Shown here: positions 19,070 to 32,778 of the stretch, piece by piece
Numbering within the stretch: position 1 is the stretch's first letter
Layout of the letters: every line of letters begins with the position of its first letter
Assembly: GCA_020137815.1 (NCBI GenBank)
Contig: CM035354.1
Coordinates: 6,462,015 to 6,526,014, forward strand
Length of the DNA stretch: 64,000 nucleotides
Direction of reading: 5' to 3'
Source of the DNA: Hormiphora californensis
Lineage: Eukaryota > Ctenophora > Tentaculata > Cydippida > Pleurobrachiidae
The notes under the pieces: generated by a model
Database searches by the model: none
What the model saw: the letters and a program-made list of their open reading frames with translations, nothing else
What the model was told of the DNA's origin: nothing
Translations under genes and position numbers: made by a program

Positions 19070-20058
19070 TTAGTCACTGGAGCTGCTACTGCTACTACTG
19101 CTTCCACTACCATGCCTGTGTCTGAACCCTCCATGCTTGTGCTTATTCTTCATCTTGTTCTTCTCTGGAGGATGACGATTGCATGATTAGACTTACAAAA
19201 TTTAGATGATAGAACACAAAGGGTTCTACTCCCCTTTTACTTTTCATTATTATGAACTTACTCATTTTGCCCTGCTTCATGTGTCCCCCATGTCCCCCAC
19301 CATAACCCATGTATCCAGCTGGCATGCCAGGTCTGTAGTTGGGGGCCACCCTAGGTCCAGCTTGGTACGCCCCAGGAGGGGCCGCGTATCCCGGGGCACC
19401 ATACCCCGCGGCTTGAGGGTAACCGGGTGCTACAGGGGCACGGTATGCTCCAGGTGCTGGCTGATTGGGTACTGTTGGTCCTGCTCTGGCGTAGGGGTTT
19501 GCAGCTGAAAGAGGTTGTAGATAGGTTAAACCTAATGCATTGGGCCAGGATTGGGAAATTTATCAACAATAAGAGACATTCTGGTCTATTATTAACTAAC
19601 TAACTATTATTTTGCTGCCTAAACGACATCACAGGATAACTTACCGCCTGCGGGTGCTGCTGGATAGCCGGGTGCTGCTGCTGGATACCCAGGCTGTGCT
19701 GGATAACCAGGCTGGCCAGGAGGATATCCCGGCTGGCCAGGGGGATATCCAGGTTGGCCAGGGGGATATCCCGGCTGTGCAGGATACCCTGGTTGTGGTG
19801 GGTAACCGGGTTGTTGCGGAGGGTAGCCGGGTTGCTGCGGTGGATATCCAGGCTGGGCAGGATAGGCTCCACCAGGAGGTCGGGGCGGATATCCAGCTTG
19901 AGGTGGATACTGTCCAGCTGGCGGATATCCAGCCTGAGGTGGATAGGCACCACCCGGTGGTGGAGCTCCAGGATAACCGGGAGGATATCCAGGTGGCTGA
20001 GGAAAAGTTATAAATTATTTTGAGTTACTTGAATGACCGAAATGCTCACTTGTGACAT
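19070..20058 (-). CDS. GYP-repeat (Gly-Tyr-Pro-rich) protein with His/Lys/Ser-rich tail
   Basis: Four exons, high to low: 20058-20050, 19996-19645, 19504-19262, 19164-19070. Phases close, giving about 232 residues. Exon 1 encodes only MSQ; a 53-bp intron separates it from exon 2. Residues 4-120 are tandem repeats of the type [13 protein letters not shown] and PPQAGYPP. The middle is Ala/Gly/Tyr/Pro-rich. The end is MKQGKM, then a Lys/His/Gly-rich stretch (KHKHGG), then a run of serines and Asp. The architecture resembles plant GYP/KHGK proteins and the GYP-rich N-termini of some annexins and scramblases, but no folded domain was seen. Probably an intrinsically disordered, possibly membrane-associated protein; function unknown. 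Confidence 0.75.
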
Positions 20059-20714
20059 CAAAAGTTTAGTTGTAAGGTCTCTTGAAGGGTCTTAAAAGTT
20101 GAAAAGTACAAAAGAAAAGCCAAAAATGTCAGGTTTTTTTGAAAAATTTTCGGAACGCGAACGGACTTGTGAATTTTGGTTTCAATTCCATCTGCGCGCC
20201 GCATTTGTTGAGCGAAAATGCGCGGCTTTTATTTGCGCGTTCAGTTTTCCAGACATAAACTCACGTGCGCGTTGCGTATGATGTGGCTTGCAAGATGGTG
20301 TGCTTTCAATTGATAGGAGCGCGGTTGCTGCTAGTTTTTAGCAAAACATGCTCCCTTGTCCCATGCCAATGCAAACAACTCGATGAATTGATCCCGATAC
20401 CGTTCCATTGACCCTCAAGACACATGACACACGGATATGTTACTGTAACAAGAAGAGCTTAATTTACAAATGGATCTCTCTCGTGCAGCAAATATGTTTA
20501 TCTTGAAAGACAGTCCAACATTTCACTCTCTCTCTCTCTCTCTCATAAACCATTTGCATTCGACTACAAAACTAAATAGATCAGAGGCTGTGCATGCACC
20601 AAAAGAAAATTAATCATTTTAACAGTAAAATATCATTTATATGTGTACCTCATCATGTCGAAAAGATACCCCGAAAAAACGATAACCCTGCAATATATAT
20701 ATTTCACAAACACA

Positions 20715-23566
<2,852 letters not shown>

Positions 23567-24777
23567 TATCCTCAACGATCCTCTACATTTTCATCTGTCT
23601 ATCAAAATGTTAATATGGTGATAACAAGCGGTTTTGTATTGATTTTATCTCTTTTAATTTCAGAGATGGCGCTTTTCATGTTGAGACTTGGGGTTACCAA
23701 GCTTTCAAATCCTGCCTCTTTTTGAAGAATTAAAAACACAAGGATTCCTTTAATTCTCACAGCATGGTGTCTCCTGGAGGCTAGTGCCTAAACAATAACT
23801 CAATAGCGAACTGTAGAAAAGGCATCCAGGAGACAGAAGGCTCACAGAAGGCTCACAGCCGGGTCTACAGGTGACCCACAGTACATCATGAAACGGTAGA
23901 ACCCAAAACTGAACCATAGCAGGACCTTCTTGCGAGTACTGCATGGGGTGTCCCTGCTCTGCATGGGTGATGGGTACCTCACGACTCACGTGGCTCATGG
24001 CTGTCGGGACTCGGGCCGACAGTGTCGGCCCATGAGTGACACCGGGAGGCCTTTCAAGTTGTTTACGGATAGCGTTTGGCCAACGCTTCGGTTTTTCGTA
24101 TCAGTGACCATCAAAAACAAGCACACTGGGCCCTGGGGGCGTGAGACGTGAGTCCTGCCGTGTGAGTCCTTTAGCTTTGAAAGTTTGGACTTTTTCGCGT
24201 TCGTGCCGGCGATTTTGGACGAATTAAATCGTTCAATATTTTAATGCGCGGCACTCAAACGCAGAGTAAAAACATATAAATCTGCGCGTAACATATAATA
24301 TTTTTCGGGTGCGGCCGCGGGTCCCGCGCGATCGATCGCGATCGGACCCAAATAAAAATTTTCGGCACTTTTTTCATTTTGGCTGCAAGGGTCAAGGCGT
24401 CGTTTTGATCTTATTTTAAAGCCCCCTATCTCCGGTTTCTGATAAGATGGATACTTTAAATTTTGAATTTAGGAAGAACTTGGCATGATCTTCCTAACTC
24501 CAGAATTTCAAGTCTCTATCATATCAGGAACCGGAGAAATGGGCGTTTGAAATCAGGTCAAAAAGACCCCCTGTCCCTTAGTTAAAAAGTCGACTTTATG
24601 GGCCGATCCAACGCCTTATGCAATGGTAAGTAGTACCACCTGTACACCTGAAATCAACTCTTGAATGCACAGAATTACAGAAAATCCATCCTGCAGACAG
24701 CCAGACCCCAAAGTCATTTACATGCTGCTCATGCTCTGTCTCCACCACGGTTCCTTCCCATAATTAACCATGATAAA
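23567..24777. other. Intergenic left of the MITE cluster
   Basis: No gene seen. A local inverted repeat lies around 24421-24545 (CTATCTCCGGTTTCTGATAA against its inverse). The same kind of CTCCGGTTTC/ATAAGAT sequence appears in the foldback at 4.3 kb, which suggests a related family. Confidence 0.4.
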
Positions 24778-24923
24778 TAGTAGGAGCGCTTAGACCGATT
24801 CGGGCTAGGCTTCTATACCAATATAGTACCACGGTCCACGTACCAAGTTACACTCGGGCAGTGTAAACCTATGAAAACCATATAAATCTATGATAAGCCG
24901 ACTGATCTAATAGCGCTCCTACT
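24778..24923. mobile_element. Short MITE with AGTAGGAGCGCT termini
   Basis: It starts AATAGTAGGAGCGCTTAGA and ends with the near-inverse TCTAATAGCGCTCCTACTA. About 146 bp, no coding capacity. Target duplication not resolved. Confidence 0.6.
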
Positions 24924-24931
24924 AAAAGTTC

Positions 24932-25080
24932 AAGAGCGCACCACATCCAAGAGTGTGTCCCATCCAGAAGAGACCACTCCAAGAGAGCTCGGTCCCCATT
25001 CAAAAGATACCGCTCTTGGAGTGGTCTCTTCTGGATGTGGTGCACTCTTGGATGTGGACTCTTCTGGATGGGGTGCGCTG
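24932..25080. repeat. Foldback hairpin
   Basis: CATCCAGAAGAGACCACTCC at about 24961 is matched inverted at about 25013-25037. Outer parts with CACATCCAAGAGTG and CACTCTTGGATGTG also pair. Confidence 0.75.
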
Positions 25081-25086
25081 ATGGGG

Positions 25087-26425
25087 TGTCTGACAGTGTA
25101 TAAGGTCCAAATGAGGCATGGAGCTTTTCTGAATCAGCTTTTCAAGACGAATCCAACGCAACCTGTCAGAGCATTGGCCTGACCCATTCTCGTTTCTCTC
25201 AAATTTGGAGCCCGCGAGAACTGTGGTCAGAGCATTGGCCTGACAGAACGCAACCGGAATTAACTTTCTATCTTATCGGGAAGGTTCGGTTCACACACAC
25301 TCATTTTTAGTCATTTTTGCCGTGCGATCCAATCAATTTCGAAATCCAGCCCTCTGATTGGCTCACACGGCTAAAAATGAAAAAAGTGAACCACAACTTC
25401 CCGATAAGATAGAAAGCTAATTCTGGTTGCGTTGGATTCGTCTTGAAAAGCTGATTCAGAAAAACGCCTCATTTGGACCTTATACACCGTCAGACAGTGG
25501 CGTAGCCAGGGTTTTGAGCATGGTAGTGCATTAAGAATTTGAAGTAGTGCACCTTTAATGAAGGAAAATTTTACCGATTTTTGTCGATTTTTGACAATCT
25601 GAGAGCAATTTGAAACAATATAAAGGAGGCACCTGGAGTCCCCCACGAGCAGGGACCAGGGTCCAGGGATTGCAAGCCCTGGTGGGGTCGTGGGGCGAAG
25701 CCCCCGGAAATTTTTCCTTCTTTCTGTCAATTTTGACAATCTGAGAGCAATTTGAAAACAATAATTCAAGCCATATGTCGGGTATAAAGCCCCCACCAGC
25801 AGGGTCCAAGGACTGCAAGCGCCAAGCCCTGTGGTGGGAGCGTGGGGCGAAGCCCCCAGAATTTTTTCCCGATTTTTGCCAATTTTGACAATCTGAGAGC
25901 ACTTTGAAAACAATAATTCAAACATTATGAAGGAGGCAAAGCAGGATCCAGGGACTGTAAGTCCTGGTGGGAGCATGGGGCGAAGGCCCCCGGAAATTTT
26001 TTCCCGATTTTTGTCAATTTTGACAATCTGAGAACAATTTGAACACAATTACGCAAACCAAGAAGGGTAATACACCATGGATAGCACAATCCTAGCAAGT
26101 GGGTGTTGTGCTGTTATCCCATCGAGGTATGGAACGCATGGTACTGGCGATTGCTCTCTATAAACTTGTCACCTGAACCCCTCTCTTTTTCTCGTTCTTT
26201 GTGCTTTATCTCTATTTGTTTGGGATTCAGTGTCGTACATTACATCTCAAACGCTAATTTCAAGTTTATATCCTACCGAACTCCGAAGTAGTGCAATTTC
26301 GATAAAAATTTAGGCGTGGTAGTGCACATCAGGAAAATTTGAGGTAGTGCAGTTGGGAGCGCTCAGGTAGTGCAATGCACGTTTGCACATACCCTGGCTA
26401 CGCCACTGCCGTCAGACGCTATAAC
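25087..26425. mobile_element. Foldback element interrupted by a hAT element
   Basis: GTCTGACAGTGTATAAGGTC at 25088 is matched inverted by the segment ending at 25494. Inner segments (TTCTGAATCAGCTTTTCAAG and ATCTTATCGGGAA) also pair. The right end is split by the hAT element at 25495-26408. The GTCAGAGCATTGGCCTGAC-type MITE at 25165-25243 lies inside the left half. This is a three-level nest. Confidence 0.75.
25495..26408. mobile_element. Non-autonomous hAT element, 914 bp, 8-bp target duplication
   Basis: Termini CAGTGGCGTAGCCAGGG and CCCTGGCTACGCCACTG. Target duplication ccgtcaga at 25487-25494 and 26409-26416. The interior holds about four tandem copies of a roughly 120-150 bp unit, recognised by ATTTTGACAATCTGAGAGCA and GGGGCGAAGCCCCCGGAAATT. 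The long minus-strand open frame there comes from the repeat and has no recognisable domain. Confidence 0.88.
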
Positions 26426-26989
26426 ACATAGATATTGCGATACACCGATCAAATTATAGTTTGTACTGTTACATTATAGCACAGTGGTGTCATAGCATAT
26501 TGCCATCGGTGGTAATGGTATGTTATTTATTTAGTCAGTAGCCAGGGATTTCTAAGAAAGTAAATTTCCTAGCCAGTTTCCTAGAAACAAGGTTTTTGCA
26601 ACAATAATAATGCCACACAATGTCGATATATATGATTGGTTTTGGTCATTAGCTTTAATTCTTCACAATTGGCGGTAGGCCGGTAGGCCTCAAAAATTGC
26701 GATGTTATCTTTCGTTAGTTCAATGAGCAAATGTTATTTTTGGTACGAGACTCAAACTTCTAATTCTTGTCTTTTCTTTAATCTTTGGTATTTTTGTCTG
26801 ACTGTGGTCCAGAAACCCCTTGCTCAACGAAGCTTTTCTTAATCAGATTTTGCAGACAAAACCAACGCAACCTAATTTTGTTCGTAGATGATGGCGTGAC
26901 AACACAATCAAGCAGTAAAATTCAGGAAACGGGCTTTGTCTTGGCCTTTGATATATTCCCGACTTTGATATTCCCGACTGGTATTGATA

Positions 26990-28560
26990 CAGTCGGACCC
27001 CGATTTAACGGCACCCTCGGGGGAAAGGGTTTTGTCCGTTAAATCGGGGTGTCCGTTAAATCGGGGTGGAGCATATTTGGCCCATACAACCCTATTTTTG
27101 TCCAAAATGCTATACTAAAACACCTCTAAGTGTTAAATGCAATGTCCATGTATTGATTACATGATCATTTCTGATTAGAAAAAGAAAATAATTTTTTTTA
27201 AATTCAAAAAAAGTTTCCAAGGTACTATCAACCACGTCCGAATCGTTTATCGAATCGTCTTTCGAATCGGTGCATCTTATCGCATGTCTTGCTGCTAATT
27301 AGACGGTTCGAAACGAACCGACACGTGATACCATGCCGAATCGGGGCACTTTAAGCGGGGTGAGGACGAATTCGAATTTCAAAATACCTTTTTCTCTGAA
27401 AATTCATGGGGAGCACCGATCAAAGCATTGACAATCATTCTGTAAAATTTTTCAAAAAAAGTTATGAAAATTTTTCAAAGGTATATCAACCACGTCCGAA
27501 TCGTGTTTCGAATCAGTGCATATTATCGCACGTCCTGTCGCTAATTAGACGGTTCGAAGCGAAACGATACGTGATCCCCATGAGGCCAGTTTAACAAGCG
27601 TCAAAATTGCGATTCGATGGGTCTCATGGGGATCACATATCTATTCGTTTCGAACCGTCTAATTACCGGCAAGACATGCAATAAGATGCACCGATTCGAA
27701 AGACGATTCGGACTTGGTATCGAAGACACCTCACACTCTGTTTAGAGGTATCAGAAGGGCTTGCCCTATTTTTATAGCGCGCCCAAAACGTTATACTGAG
27801 CACTGAAAAGTTGTAGTCTACACTACATAGTTCTAGCTAAGGGGTTTGAGCCGCGCACAGGGCCACACCGAGACCAAATCTCGTTACTTTCCTGATTTCT
27901 TTGACACAAACAAGTATTGCAGAGCGGCCAATAGAGCTGGCGGTTTCAAACTTCGTCCGTATTCGGAGGGATAGATTAGCAGTTCAGTGTTTCAAACCAG
28001 GTTTAATTTGGCAAAGTAGAAGCTGAGTTACAACATGTTTTGTACAAATGGTTCAACTTCAAGACCTTTTTAATTTTGATGGCCAGACCTTTCAAGATAG
28101 AAACTTCAAACTTTGCCACGATCTTTGATATGATGTTAAGCATACCTGACCTACTTTTTCAAACATTTTTTTCATCATTAACACCTAAAACTGATTTCAA
28201 AACCAAGGTTCCGGGGATAATTTTTTAAATATGAGTACAGAATTATAATTTTCAGACAATTTGGTGGGGAATACCAAAATTTGGTGCATTTTCATTGAGT
28301 GGTTGAGGAGCTATTAATTTTTGAAGTGAATCAAAGCGGGTTTGTTACCCCTACTCAGGCCGCTTCGCGGCCTTCGTTTGGCGTGCTTCGCACGCCGCGC
28401 CGGCAAGGGAGGGGTAACTTCGTTACCAAGATTCGGACGTGGTTGAAACACCTTTGAAAAATTTTTCAAAAAAAACTTCAAAATTTTTTTGGGGGAAATT
28501 TATCCTGCCGTTAAATCGGGGTGCCGCTAAATCGGGGGCCGTTAAATCGGGGTCCGACTG
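26990..28560. mobile_element. pogo-type non-autonomous element, 1571 bp, TA target duplication
   Basis: Starts CAGTCGGACCCCGATTTAAC and ends with the inverse; TA on both sides. Just inside both ends the unit GTTAAATCGGGGTG is repeated in tandem. The interior has inverted segments (for example TTAGACGGTTCGAA at 27299 and its inverse near 27645) and a GC-rich hairpin cluster near 28357. No transposase frame. A 170-bp relative is at 56724-56893. Confidence 0.85.
28357..28432. repeat. GC-rich mini-hairpin cluster
   Basis: GGCCGCTTCGCGGCC and GGCGTGCTTCGCACGCC follow each other, each a short stem closed by a TTCG-type loop. They are framed by GTTACCCCTACTC and GGAGGGGTAAC. Confidence 0.7.
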
Positions 28561-28970
28561 TATGTATCTTTTTGTACGTGGGATATTGAGACTTGAATCA
28601 ATCAGGCGATATTTTCTGAGGGACCCGCAGCAAATGTTTCTATGTCTGCTTTTAATTTGATTCATGGTCATAGGTCACATACCATCTTGAAGCCATTCCC
28701 GTACTGATTATTCTTGTCCGACTTTGTGCTATTTGATTGTCAGACAGCCTAGCTGTTAGGCCAATGCTCTGATAGCGGGTCCTGGGTCTGGATTCAGTTG
28801 GACTTATATGATCCAATCGGATGTCTTTGTTTCAACCTATGAGTACCAGTACAGATCTGAACGCTGGCAAAACGGTAAATGTAAGTGTTATAGTCGGAGA
28901 AGTGTTTCAGCCAGTTTATGGTTACCCAATGTAATGAACTGTCCTAATAAAATTAACTTTTGTTACGAAT

Positions 28971-29266
28971 AATTCTGTACCTGATTTAGGATAATAAGCG
29001 TACGGCAATATGTCTTAATCACATGATACCATGGACTTCTGCATGCATATATTATGTTAGTTTCTCAGAATCCCTAAATTCAAGGTGACCTATCCCACTC
29101 TCTCTGCTGACGCCACTGTAGATCGAATAATGAATATATAGCCCTGGGATAGGTCACCTTGGATTTAGGGATTCTGAGAAACTAACATAATATGCAGAAG
29201 TCCCTGGTATCATGTGATTAAGACATATTGCCTTAGGTTTATTATCCTAAATCAGGTACAGAATTA
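28971..29266. repeat. 300-bp foldback hairpin
   Basis: The left arm 28971-29096 (AATTCTGTACCTGATTTAGG to GACCTATCCCA) is matched inverted by 29146-29266 with few changes. The 50-bp loop includes ATCGAATAATGAATA, found again at 29363. Probably a MITE. Confidence 0.8.
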
Positions 29267-29801
29267 TAAAAAAAAGTTTGTTTCAATAGTGCGTTGTGTT
29301 AAGTTGGGTACCCAGGTACATGGTATCCCAGTCTCCCATTCGTCTCTTCGCGGACTGCATTTGATCGAATAATGAATACAAAGCCTGTAAATGACGCTTT
29401 CCAAGAAACGACCGTCGAGCTATTTCTAAGAAATGAACACATAGCTATAGTAGTTCCTCCCCAAGCATGGCGTGGGCAGTTCCTCTACCATTCTAAGAAT
29501 TACTATATAGCTCTTCTCAGTAGTTGTTTTTCCTCCCCTGGACTCTGCAGCTCTCTGAATCTCGCTCCATGTCATTTCCAGTTTGAGAGGCCGCTGTTTT
29601 GTTGTTTGTAAAAACTGTCTATCACGATGTTTTCTTTGAGATAACTTTGAGATAACTTCCTTCTTCCGGTATAACTGCTGCTCTACTCCATTCACATAGT
29701 AGCACTAAAATGAGCTACTCAAACGACAGTTTTGTCCAATCATGAAAAGTTTTTCAATTACTTATTAGTTTCTGACCATTGTTCCGATCATTTCTAGCAA
29801 T

Positions 29802-32273
29802 ATGTCGTTACGTTACGGGTTCCTAATGGTCCTGATGATCAGTGCTGGATACAGCCTTATCCACATTTCAACATTTCTACTCCACAACCTGAATTCTATA
29901 AACCTGTTGGACTCTCCACACAAGGTATGGTAATATTCATTTGATATTAATTAGCCGTGATGCCATATTTGCTGGGGGTAATGTTTCCTTCCCCTTATTT
30001 TCTTTTGTTAACCAATTGGTAAAGTTTATTAACCTAACTAACACATCACTCATTTTAGAAAAATCGGTATGATTTGTCTGGGTCTGAAACCTTTAAAAAG
30101 GAATCATACATCATTTCCTTCATTATTCAGATTGGTAAGTTTTAAAAACATGAGTCGTTCCTTACTTAGTGTCTTACTAGTATTTTCTTTGTGATGGTTA
30201 ATTTTAAATGGCTGTTGAAAATGATACAGTATTCACATAAAACACCAACTAATACCTACCCTATCTCAGTTATTGCCCCCGTTGTGCCCATGATGTGGCG
30301 GATAATACCCAAGTTGGCTGTCCTTATTGTCGGGGTCTTCCTTTCTGGGCTGTGGTTCCTACCCCTGGCATGTGACGTGGAACTTGCTGGTGCCATCGTT
30401 TGTGGTAAGTGAACAATAGTCATGCCAGGGGTGTTGGTCACTTCCGTAACGGCTAACAACCATAATCTCATCTAAATCTAATGGGTGAAAGGGCTGGGAA
30501 ACAATACTACTTAGCAATCAGTGCATACTTTTGAATGCATTCTGAATGAATGCTGTCACACTTCTGTAGCGTTATGACAATATATGACACAATGTCATTT
30601 GTCTTGTTATTCTTACTGCAGACTATCATGTTTATTTGGGCAGTATGCAAATAAAGGCAAATATTAATATGACTAATGGATAAACAATTTTACAAAACTG
30701 CCTGAATGACACCATTTAATTGCACCAATAATCAATATACCTAACCCTCCCTCCCTCCCTCTCTAGCAATAGCCGTTGGAGTCGGACAGTGTATGGTTCT
30801 CCTTCCTGTCCTATCCCAGGTGACAGATTGCGTCCCCCAGAAATACACCATATCCGCCCTGTCAGTCTTCACCGCGGTACTAGGACTCAGTTACATTGGT
30901 AACGGTGCTTTGGACATGCTTTACCCAACTAAATCAGTAAGTAACAATCACAATTGATAATAGTTAACTATACTCAGCATGGCGTAGTTCGTTGATTTAG
31001 TTCGTTGATTTATGGGGTGCTTCTTATAAATGAAGACCATTACCTCTATACAAAACCATGTTGATGCAAATTATTTTAGATTATTCATAATTCAGGGCTG
31101 GGGCTTCTCTATTCTGTACGCAACTTTTCCTCCAGTACCCCCTCTCAGGCCCTAGACCACGGGTTGCTTGCCTGTACGTTACTTTTCCTCCAGCTCTGTT
31201 TTCTTTGAATCGCCTCCCTGCTAACTAGATTATATAGTCTTTCTAGGAAACCTGTGATCCTATATGAGCTCCTTGACAAAATATCTTCCCCTTACAGAAA
31301 GATTCCACTGTAACTATCTCGTACTATCTAAGGAATAGCGTCCTTTTTCTCGGTATCCGCCGGGGTATCTCTGGCCCTTTTCCATGTATTATGATACGAA
31401 TATTCTCCACTAACTCCGTTATATTTTCAGTCATCCTGGGACGAGTCAACGCCATACAACCGAATCCTGTACGTGTGTTACACAGTTGGTGGAATTCTCC
31501 TTCTGGTTTACTGTTTCCGGAAGAAGAAGCACACTGACAGCAGTACGGTGGAAGAGGAGGAGGGTCTCCTTGGATCCCCAACCAAATGTTCCTTTGTCCT
31601 CAATGTTAAGGGTCACGTGTCCCTCCTGGCTATCATCATCTACTTTGGGTTCGTGACGTCACTCATCTGCCAGATATTCTCCTCCTGTCTTGAGGGACAA
31701 ACCGACTACCGACCAGAGTCATTCACCTGCTATGGGTTATCATTCATCACGGCTGCCATGTTCACTGCCTACATGAACAAGACGACGATCAGTAATTCTG
31801 TCATTGCTGCCATCATGCTAATATTTGGGTTCATTATAAACGGAGTTCTCTTCCCCGTGGGATGTGGGGTGAACCCAGGTTGGAGCACTCAGAACAATTG
31901 GGCCATGGTGCCCATATCAGGCATCTTCCTGGGATCAGGTGCAGGTCTCCTAACCTGTGAGACCTTCACCTTAGTGGCACGAGCCTGGGTGGGTTCAGAG
32001 TTCCGGTACGTTCCAATAATCATCTCTCAAAGCTCATGGACAATTCTGATCGGACTATGCCCCGCTGCTACATCCTACCACAATTTCTTCATCCTGACCT
32101 CAGTGTTGACGGTCCTGTATACCCTTTTTGCTATCTACCTCCACACAACCTCACAACCAATCGATAGGGCCAGCAAGTATGCGTACGTGCCCGTGTTGCC
32201 TTCCTACACACAGGCCACTTATAGAAGAGACAGTAGTTACCTGCAATCTACTGTTACTGAATACTACCAATGA
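29802..32273 (+). CDS. Multi-pass membrane protein, MFS-like, member 1
   Basis: Five exons: 29802-29924, 30059-30134, 30270-30404, 30767-30936, 31431-32273. Phases close, giving about 448 residues. I see roughly ten to twelve hydrophobic segments and a charged cytosolic-type loop around residues 190-215 (RKKKHTDSSTVEEEEGLLGS). The TM packing, central loop and a GSGAGLLTCE segment near residue 340 are compatible with a major-facilitator fold, but I do not recognise a subfamily. The ending is Tyr/Ser-rich. The next gene on the same strand is similar in layout, including a G-x-G...L-x-CE segment near the same relative place, so the two may be old paralogues. Confidence 0.7.
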
Positions 32274-32778
32274 GGGGTTCCCTTGTTTACTTTTTGAAAC
32301 TGTTCAGATGTATAAATTATAAGATTTTGACTTGATCTAATTCCAGCTAGATGAGACCCTCCCCCTAGCTGATAGTTATATGAAAAATCGACTTTATAGC
32401 CAAGTACATGGACTAATTATTGTTAGACCATTTTAAGCAGTCATCTAATCATATATTAGACAGGCTGCGTATTTATTTTGAAGTGTCACGTGACTGACAT
32501 GATATGACGAGGGTGAAATAGTTTCACCCGCGTTACCAGATTAGGCAGCTATAATAATATACATAATCATGTATTTTATTATAGTTGTATCATGCATGAT
32601 GTATAATGATATGTATCTGTAAACTGAAGTTTTAACGAGTTATGTAACATTTTATGCTTTGAATGTATTTTTGAGACATTGCGTTTATCTCGACTAAATC
32701 TGACTCTGAGTCGCAGCATGCTATCTGGAAAGTAGCGAGAGAGATTCTAGTTTTAACCCCACCCCTTCTATTGTAGCT

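Noticed and set aside
19612-20023. Plus-strand open frames opposite the GYP gene
   Set aside because: Shadows of the repeat-coding minus strand.
25371-26048. 225-residue minus-strand open frame
   Set aside because: It lies within the hAT element and repeats the same peptide unit several times; it reflects tandem DNA units, not a gene.
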